A stretch of DNA of 64,000 bases from Chaunax sp. Z400 (Eukaryota > Chordata > Actinopteri > Lophiiformes > Chaunacidae), in assembly GCA_037577475.1 (NCBI GenBank), contig CM075190.1, positions 3,273,501-3,337,500 on the forward strand, read 5' to 3'. Positions 59,401-64,000 of the stretch are shown here, piece by piece; position 1 is the first letter of the stretch, and the number at the start of each line of letters is the position of its first letter. A program made the translations under genes and the position numbers. The notes under the pieces were generated by a model that did not search any database, was not told the DNA's origin, and saw only the letters and a list, made by a program, of their open reading frames with translations.

Positions 59401-62400
59401 AAAGGACAAAGTTATGTCATGTATAAAGTTTGACCATGGGTCAGAGCAGTGCTTCAAAGGTTGAAGATGACATATTCATGCATATCTTTTCTTCTGTCAG
59501 ATCCCCAGCACAGGCTGCACCACTGTTGATCTGGAGTCAGGTGTTCTACGAGTAGAACTTCTTCTGGGGAAAATGTCCTACATGATACATTTACGTAAGT
59601 AGAGAGATGGCTGTGCTGTGTTACAGCCTGGCTCAACGACTGTAGCAAGAATGGGAGACAACACAAGTTACGTGGTTTATTTACCACATAATGCTCTAAA
59701 TGAACAAGCACAAAATATCAAAAAGCTAACAAATCTACTACAGCTGTCATCCAGTCTGCTGCAGGGAGGGAATGAGGGAGAAGAGAGACAGAGCCATGTT
59801 GAAAGTGGGCGGTATGTATAGGACCAGAAGACGTCACAGCTGTCAGCTGAAATACATACATGAGATGCATTGAGGTGCAGCATTTAGTCTGCTCACTCTT
59901 TAAATGCTCTCATCCGTGAAGGCCTCAGTAACTTCTGCTATGCACTGTGCGACACAATCCTTGCTTGGATCACATGTTCTTTTAGAAAGCAGTCATCCAA
60001 TAAGGTATTATTAATTAAATGCAATCAAATTCCTATAGCTATGTGTGTATATAGGAAGAATAAATATGAGTTCTATGTTCATCAGTTAACTCCCTCAGGA
60101 ACCTGTTAGCATCAGTCTTGGTTCTACATCTTCAACTTAAAGTGCTGGATTGTCTGTGCGGTCACTAAAATAATAACACATACTGTATGTAATGTTGCAG
60201 AACAATGACCCTCTGTTTCACCTTTGTACAGAATAGTGAGTCTCACCTCAGACAGATTGTGTTAAAGGAGATCACCACAATCACAATCTGCAGAACAACT
60301 CACAAATTTGTGTTTCTGTTTTACCAGCTGGTGTGTTTCCTCAAATTCACTACTCACTGTTCATGTGGCTTTGTCAGGGGTTTACTCATGCTGGAGGAAA
60401 TATATACACAAAAATATACAATAAAGTATACAAAAAAACACAACACTTAAAGGTTTATTCCCCTCAAATTATGTTCACAAATCTGACTATAATGTGAGGA
60501 GAAAGATGTAAATGTGAGTTTCTCTGGGTCAGTCCTACACTGTGCTGAGGTACCACACAATCAGACATACATGAACTCAGTAATGTAATCCAGTACCTTT
60601 GTCCTTCTGTTTAACAGCCATTTACACATCACTGTTGTTTGTGATGTTGCGTTAGACTGCTTTATATTGAAGGACGGCTCCTCATCATCACGTTTCACTG
60701 GTTGTTTTTTATAAACAGCCAGTGAAACATTTATTTTTGAAGTATACAATGATTTGTTTTGCAGTTTTTCATTAGATATGTACACTCAGTACATAATAAG
60801 AATAATATATATATATTATTATTATGTTATATATATAATAATAACATAATAATAGTGATATTTGGATGTAAATGTGACATTGGTTGTTTGATGCTCTTTC
60901 AGGTCTAGCTGATGCAGTTGAGGAAAACGTCACTGGTAAGACGACAACTCCACAACTCTCCCACACACGGTCACTTCAACACGGTCACTTCAACACGGTC
61001 ACTTCAACACGGTCACTTCAACACGGTCACTTCAACGACCCTTCACTCTGCCTTCTCTTACCTCCATACTCTGAGACTCTATAATTAGGACAGCCTGCTT
61101 TCTATATGCAGTCCCACACTCAGGGTTGGACTGGGATAAAAAATAAAAAAATCAGCCCTGGACTTTCCAGACCTGTGACATCTGCAGAGTCTCAACACTG
61201 ATAGGCTTTTCACGTCACAGTGTTGAACATTTTCAACTTGCATGAATATGCAGATGATGCAAATGAAGCGAGATTTGTTCATTTGCGTCGCACCATTTGT
61301 GTTGCCCGGTGCAAATTTGCATCTCCTCATGTCTTGTCATGGCTTTCCATTGACATTGTATGTAATCACGTCATGCAGAAAATTGCATTGCAGTCAGTGT
61401 GAACGCAGCAGAAGGCTTTGTGTTCATACTGTAAGAGGCTGAATCAAAACGTCCAGAAACACAGCATCAGTTTCACTAAACAAATGATTCTCCTGGATCG
61501 ACATCCTGTGTCCGACCATTGACATCAGACAGTTCAAACCTGAACGACTTCAATCATTGGTTCTCTATCAGAGCCTCCAATTATTACAGTTATATATCCC
61601 ATTATTACTGTCATCTCTTTTCTACAACTAAAGGCTCATTTAGACTCCATTTATGTGTGATAGTAAATATGTCCGTTTCACAAGGTGTGTCAAAAATGAT
61701 TATCTTTGAATGTTTGATCTGTACCAGACAACAATCCTGTCATTTTAGCACCATGTAGTCTCTCAGTACTGCTGTCAGTGAGGTCATCAGCTCTGGTATC
61801 AGACTGTCAGAATGTCATAGTACTGGAAATGACAAATTTTAACCATATAGTTAAATATTAATTTATTTAATTACATGTTTTTTCTGGACCTCGTCTGGCT
61901 CTTGACACTACGTCAGGATTTAACCTATACATATAATAACAGCTCTTTGTTTTTCACAAGAAAAGTGCTGAGTGCTTTCTTTTTATAAGTGCTATATAAA
62001 TAATGTCATTATTACTGCTACTTTCATAACATATGTGTTGGGTGTGAAAATGACAACTTTTTCAATCTGAAATTAGCAATTACTCTTAAACTTGATCAGT
62101 TCATGCCAGGATAGGATGGAGTCCACTAACTGAATTCAGTGAAACAAATCAGCATTTTATTGTATGTAACTGTCTGTCTTCAACAGTCCACACTGCCGTC
62201 TTAGTAGGAAAGGTCCAGCTCAGCATACAAAAACAGGTTAAACGGAAATGGACGAGTCTGGGTCAACCACTGGAATGTCACAATACGTTTCTACGCAAAA
62301 AAGACAGAGGTGAGATCTAGGCTCAAAGAAAGTATGAATCATCTTTTTAATGAGGTAACATTGACCTCACTACGAAGACAGGAAAGGAGTAAATAATGAG

Positions 62401-63425
62401 TACCTGAATGGTCTCGTCTTTACAGCTCCCTACTATCGGGATTGTGTGTTGGTGTCTAAGACTGAGGTGAACCATAACACCCATATTTTCAGATTGCAAC
62501 TTCCACGTGGGACTGTCAGGCATTTGCCTGTTGGAAAACATGTCTACCTCAAAGCCCTCGTTCAAGGTAAGCAACCAAGCCAACGGACAGACACGAGAAT
62601 ACAACAAAACATGACAAGATAAAACACATTTTTCCTTCAAAGTTATGGAGGGCGGATTTTGTGCCCCAATCAATCTTCAGAGCTTCATACACTAAAATTA
62701 TGTGTGAAATGGTTTCTCTTTCTTGCTGTCCTCCAATGTCTTATTTTAATATTATGTTCTTCCAAACCCAGACACAGAGGTAGTGAGGCCATACACTCCA
62801 GTAGATCAGAGCCTGGCAGCAGCCTCCCAGCACTCCTCACAGGAGTCAGACCTCTACCTCATGATCAAGGTTTACCTGGACGGCTTGTTCACACCATATC
62901 TCAACAGCCTGCACATCGGTAAGTCACAGCCAACGAGGAAATAACAAGGAAGATAGTGAGGAAGAGTAAGGTTGGGCTGGTGTAACATTTTCAAACTGGT
63001 TTGATGTCCAGCCAAAAACTTTAAGACGTGATGTCCTAAAGCATTGTTCATGACACTGATCTCCTGCTCTATATGCTCTCTACCATCATTGTTTGGTAGT
63101 TGGTAGCTGTTTGGTGGAAATGCACTGTCCCTGTATGATGTATCCTCTCAATGAAATATAAATATGATCAGAATGTCGGCATTATTCATCCTTCTTTTTG
63201 ACACCCTTTGTTTTAATGGTAGTGCTGTTACTGCTACTTCACTACTCTTACTTTGTCCACATTTTACTCTCTAGGTGACCATATATCTGTTAGTGGTCCT
63301 GAGGGTACCTTCAGTCTCCGCCCCCTTCGTGATGTCACGTACCTCTACCTTTTAGCAGCAGGCACAGGGTTCACGCCAATGGCTCGCCTCATCCGATTGG
63401 CTCTACAGGACATTGACAGCATCAG
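47343..63425 (+). CDS. CYB5R4: CYB5R4 (Ncb5or), cytochrome b5 reductase 4, partial (12 exons)
   Basis: Flavohemoprotein oxidoreductase of the endoplasmic reticulum region that moves electrons from NAD(P)H through FAD to a b5-type heme and acceptors; loss in mouse causes lipid and beta-cell defects. Joined exons: 47343-47426, 52556-52709, 55296-55396, 57409-57481, 58121-58205, 58311-58368, 59501-59594, 60903-60935, 62187-62309, 62426-62566, 62772-62918, 63275-63425. They give 414 codons plus two bases in one frame, all introns GT-AG. Domains: N-terminus 1-50; cytochrome b5 about 60-135, with HPGG (H92) and the second heme ligand H115; Pro-rich linker 139-165; CS domain about 166-260; reductase from about 269, with RPYTP at 321-325 (FAD) and AAGTGFTP at 392-399 (nucleotide). 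Human CYB5R4 is 521 residues, so about 100 C-terminal residues lie to the right. The ATG matches the family's MLN start. Confidence 0.96.
47444..47781 (+). repeat. Left arm of intron-1 inverted repeat
   Basis: Begins 17 bp after exon 1. It pairs with 48340-48701 in reverse complement. Long shared words include GGCGTGGCTTCAGAG, TTCTTTTGAATG, CCTACATGTAATCAGAGTCC, GTGTCGATATTCATGTTGCT, GGTCTGGTATTTTTGC and AAACATGTCA. Several small indels separate the blocks. Confidence 0.9.
48250..48343 (+). repeat. Direct repeat flanking the intron-1 module, copy 1
   Basis: CACAGCTGAAGTGATG through CCATACTTTGACATACTGTA and TATTAGTATCGAT, about 94 bp. It matches 52339-52434 at roughly 80-85% identity. Copy 1 abuts the right arm of the inverted repeat; copy 2 lies just past the minisatellite. 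Confidence 0.85.
48340..48701 (-). repeat. Right arm of intron-1 inverted repeat
   Basis: Reverse-complement partner of 47444-47781, separated by a spacer of about 560 bp. The arms look roughly 80% identical by eye. The right arm is followed immediately by the 31-nt minisatellite. Confidence 0.9.
48704..52325. repeat. 31-nt minisatellite in CYB5R4 intron 1
   Basis: About 115 units of 31 nt, AGAACCTCAGCAGACATTCT plus CTGTAGACAGT. The main alternatives are AGAACAGAAGCAGAC and AGAACAGCAGCAGAC at the start, and TTTTCTGTAG, GTTCTCTGTAC or AGTCTTTGTAG in the middle. Minus-strand frames (up to 157 codons, MSA.VLLSTENVC repeats) arise because 3 x 31 nt restores frame; they are not genes. Blocks several hundred bp long are duplicated within it (for example around 50590-50860). 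Confidence 0.96.
52339..52434 (+). repeat. Direct repeat flanking the intron-1 module, copy 2
   Basis: Copy of 48250-48343 with substitutions, ending CTGTACATACGATTATCAGT. Together the two copies bracket the right arm and the whole 31-nt array. Confidence 0.85.
52556..52709 (+). CDS. CYB5R4: CYB5R4 exon 2
   Basis: Residues 29-80: VALKPGHSLMDWIRFTKSGK, then LTGLRGRLIEVTQEELQKHN and DDCWTCIRG. This is the SLMDWIR segment and the start of the b5 domain. Acceptor TTCTTATTAG, donor AAGAG|GTGAGC, ends in phase 1. Confidence 0.95.
52787..53274 (+). repeat. Dispersed ~480-bp repeat, copy 2 (intron 2)
   Basis: Partner of 7533-8000, same orientation and same landmark order (TGTCAGTTTGTTCCACCTCT, GTGCGACCTACCCCGGGGGG, GGTCCAGTTTGAACGCACCG, CGCCTGTCTC). 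Many substitutions separate the copies, so it is an older family. Non-coding. Confidence 0.75.
53280..53463 (-). pseudogene. LINE ORF2 C-terminal fragment
   Basis: The minus strand reads LEIFNERCISRAFSITRDPS, HSLFSLLPSGKRYRSIRTRS and LFKSFIAQTVRIMN. HSLF.LLPSG.RYR is the conserved C-terminal motif of L2/CR1-type LINE ORF2 proteins. The 1.2-kb repeat copy B abuts it at 53464. Confidence 0.7.
53464..54680 (+). mobile_element. 1.2-kb dispersed repeat, copy B (intron 2)
   Basis: Same head (CCAGGGGCCTCATTTATAAA), 23-nt minisatellite (53640-54325), (GAT)n (54397-54417) and tail (to TGTTGATGTTGTGCAG) as copy A at 35076. The tail of about 260 bp is almost identical in both. Array length, order of variants and GAT count differ, so the tandem parts have evolved separately. 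Confidence 0.8.
53640..54325. repeat. 23-nt minisatellite inside copy B
   Basis: Units of 23 and 20 nt, as in copy A, but with private variants such as GTGTCCTCCCAC and CCACCACTCC. Plus-strand frames up to 223 codons are artefacts. Confidence 0.95.
54681..55295. other. Intron 2, right part
   Basis: Nothing recognised apart from the polypyrimidine tract and TTTTCAG acceptor of exon 3. Confidence 0.5.
55296..55396 (+). CDS. CYB5R4: CYB5R4 exon 3 (first heme ligand)
   Basis: Residues 80-113: MVYNVSPYMDYHPGGEEELM, then RAAGTDGTDLFDQ. HPGG carries the first axial heme histidine (H92). Donor GACCAG|GTATGG, phase 0. Confidence 0.96.
55872..55925 (+). repeat. Possible tRNA-derived SINE fragment
   Basis: TGTGTGGCGCAGGTGATCGC followed by CGGTTCAATACC, a polymerase III B-box-like word, then a T run at 55912-55925. 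It looks like the 3' half of a tRNA-related unit. No A box or cloverleaf can be drawn, so this is a weak call and not a tRNA gene. Confidence 0.3.
56376..56407. repeat. (TAA)n microsatellite in intron 3
   Basis: About eleven TAA units. The rest of intron 3 (55397-57408) contains AT-rich stretches and a duplicated GTAATTTGCACTATAATATG / GTAATTGGCTCTATATGATA pair (about 56705 and 56920), otherwise nothing recognised. Confidence 0.85.
57409..57481 (+). CDS. CYB5R4: CYB5R4 exon 4 (second heme ligand)
   Basis: Residues 114-138: VHRWVNYESMLKECLVGRMA then TTIK. H115 lies 23 residues after H92, the spacing known for the Ncb5or b5 domain. Donor CAAAG|GTACAC, phase 1. Confidence 0.96.
58121..58205 (+). 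CDS. CYB5R4: CYB5R4 exon 5 (proline-rich linker)
   Basis: Residues 138-166: IIPPPPPPTGLLPPVSVAPP then PNKDSRPR. It links the b5 and CS domains. The mammalian linker, as I recall it, is charged rather than a polyproline run, so this composition is notable. Frame and splice sites (TTCTCAG acceptor, CCTCG|GTATTG donor) join exactly with exons 4 and 6. Confidence 0.88.
58311..58368 (+). CDS. CYB5R4: CYB5R4 exon 6 (CS domain start)
   Basis: Residues 166-185: RYDWFQTDVTVHVVVYTKIK. The YDWFQT motif opens the CS (p23-like) domain in this family. Intron 5 is only 105 bp. Phase 0 at the end. Confidence 0.95.
59501..59594 (+). CDS. CYB5R4: CYB5R4 exon 7 (CS domain)
   Basis: Residues 186-217: IPSTGCTTVDLESGVLRVEL, then LLGKMSYMIHL. 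These are beta strands of the CS domain. Donor TTTAC|GTAAGT, phase 1. Confidence 0.92.
60903..60935 (+). CDS. CYB5R4: CYB5R4 micro-exon 8
   Basis: Only 33 nt, residues 217-228: RLADAVEENVT. Acceptor CTCTTTCAG, donor ACTG|GTAAGA. The exact phase match (1 to 1) on both sides supports it despite the short length. It corresponds to the loop before the VGK strand of the CS domain. Confidence 0.9.
60966..61036. repeat. 15-nt short tandem repeat (ACACGGTCACTTCAA)
   Basis: Four and a half tandem copies in intron 8, 31 bp after exon 8. Simple duplication; no other function seen. Confidence 0.9.
61118..61420. repeat. Transposon-like debris in intron 8
   Basis: CAGGGTTGGACTGGGATAAA and ATCAGCCCTGGAC at 61121-61160 match, inverted, the end at about 21990-22020. 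The following TTGCGTCGCACCATTTGTGT, CCATTGACATTGTATG and CAGTCAGTGTGAACGCAGCA (61283-61410) resemble a fish MITE whose GTGTGAACGC words are common at such elements. Boundaries are uncertain. Confidence 0.35.
62187..62309 (+). CDS. CYB5R4: CYB5R4 exon 9 (end of CS domain)
   Basis: Residues 228-269: VHTAVLVGKVQLSIQKQVKR, KWTSLGQPLECHNTFLRKKD. VGK..L..QK and W..LG.PL are conserved CS-domain positions of CYB5R4. Acceptor CTTCAACAG, donor AGAG|GTGAGA. Confidence 0.95.
62426..62566 (+). CDS. CYB5R4: CYB5R4 exon 10 (reductase start)
   Basis: Residues 269-316: APYYRDCVLVSKTEVNHNTH, IFRLQLPRGTVRHLPVGKHV, YLKALVQ. This is the beginning of the FAD-binding barrel; PVGKHVYLK corresponds to the P-x-G-x-H-V motif of the b5 reductase family. 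Donor TTCAAG|GTAAGC. Confidence 0.95.
62772..62918 (+). CDS. CYB5R4: CYB5R4 exon 11 (FAD motif)
   Basis: Residues 316-365: DTEVVRPYTPVDQSLAAASQ, ESDLYLMIKVYLDGLFTPYL, NSLHIG. RPYTP is the FAD-contacting motif and IKVY...GLFTPYL is the second flavin-site strand. Confidence 0.96.
63275..63425 (+). CDS. CYB5R4: CYB5R4 exon 12 (nucleotide-binding motif)
   Basis: Residues 365-415: GDHISVSGPEGTFSLRPLRD, VTYLYLLAAGTGFTPMARLI, RLALQDIDSIR. SGPEG and AAGTGFTP are the flavin/nucleotide motifs. Donor ATCAG|GTGAGA, phase 2, so at least one further exon follows beyond the window. Confidence 0.96.
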
Positions 63426-63702
63426 GTGAGAACCATCATCTCTGAGAACCTGAGAAAGTGAACACTTTCTCAGGTTACACAAAAACTAGTAATTGGATTT
63501 CCACAGGGGGGCGGGGCTAGACCTCGTTTGGCCTCGGTGGAGGTATGTGCTCAATTGCATGTCTTCTATTTGTTCATTATTGTCAGCATAATGAAAACAT
63601 TAAAATGTCGAAGAAATAAATCATATTTCATAGACTCAACTTTAACAATAGTTAATAGAACAGACACAGAATTATTTTTAAAAAACACCTTTTTGTCCTT
63701 GT

Positions 63703-63734
63703 AGTAGTGGCTGTCAGTGCTGACAGCCACTACT
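63703..63734. repeat. Perfect 15-bp palindromic hairpin in intron 12
   Basis: AGTAGTGGCTGTCAG, two-base centre TG, then CTGACAGCCACTACT. A perfect 15-bp stem with a 2-nt centre. It may be the core of a small inverted-repeat element. No rho-type or miRNA-like features were noted, and the loop is too short for a typical pre-miRNA. Confidence 0.85.
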
Positions 63735-64000
63735 CCATTACTACTGTATCTGATTACTTTCATTCTGACAGACGTTAGCTGTACACTGATGTAAAGGCTC
63801 TCAATAAAGCACTGCTTCGTGTTCCTCTGAACAGAAACCCTCAGTCCTGTTATGTGTGTAGCTCTGCTGTATGCCGTTAGCTCTCTTAGCTGTTAGCTCC
63901 CTTAGCCAAACATCTAACGAGTTCTGTTGATTTGAATATTGATTTGCCGTGCCTTCTGCTTTAACCAGCATTCTTTGGTGCTATTTGAGCCAGACAGTAC

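Overview
The window is vertebrate and almost certainly teleost nuclear DNA. It carries one recognisable host gene, the 5' three quarters of CYB5R4 (Ncb5or, cytochrome b5 reductase 4), on the + strand from 47343 to past the right edge. Its codons are split over 12 exons with GT-AG introns. The rest is intergenic and intronic DNA crowded with fish-type transposon relics: L2/CR1-group, Tx1/L1-like and BEL/Pao retroelements, a Tc1 end, palindromic MITEs and SINE-like pieces. There are no operons, bacterial genes or CRISPR arrays. No species is claimed.

Layout. 1-4.7 kb: a 29-nt minisatellite cut by the left edge, unique sequence, interspersed repeats, (CA)n and a 12-nt minisatellite. 5.0-9.2 kb: a shattered Tx1/L1-like LINE. 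Its ORF1 contains telomere-like CCCTAA copies and a 30-nt coding-phase minisatellite; its ORF2 is interrupted by other repeats. 10.2-15.1 kb: an 11-nt CAGGTAATACA-type array split by a young 2-kb LINE insertion. 15.7-18.7 kb: a 33-nt array. 18.7-25 kb: mostly unique, with a candidate conserved non-coding element near 19.6-19.9 kb, fish repeats and a BEL/Pao relic. 25.8-26.8 kb: a (TG)/(TC) block. 28.9-36.4 kb: pieces of several LINEs, a Tc1 end, a TIR element and a 1.3-kb repeat that recurs at 53.5 kb. 37.2-38.9 kb: a 21-nt array. 40.6-40.9 kb: the C-terminus of an integrase-core (rve-type) protein. 41.0-43.7 kb: a 25-nt purine-rich array. 43.8-46.0 kb: a second copy of the young LINE with a 680-codon open frame. 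47-64 kb: CYB5R4.

CYB5R4 encodes, in order, an N-terminal segment, a cytochrome b5 heme domain (HPGG plus a second His 23 residues later), a proline-rich linker, a CS/p23-like domain, and a b5-reductase module with the FAD (RPYTP) and nucleotide (AAGTGFTP) motifs. Roughly the last 100 residues lie beyond the window. Intron 1 is unusual. Just after exon 1 it holds a ~340-360 bp inverted repeat with a ~560 bp spacer, followed by a 3.6-kb 31-nt minisatellite bracketed by a ~95-bp direct repeat.

Tandem arrays cover roughly 18 kb (about 28%) by rough addition of the spans. Most of the long open frames are artefacts of stop-free repeat units. Family assignments of mobile elements come from recognising encoded protein motifs and remembered fish repeat consensus sequences, not from a database search.
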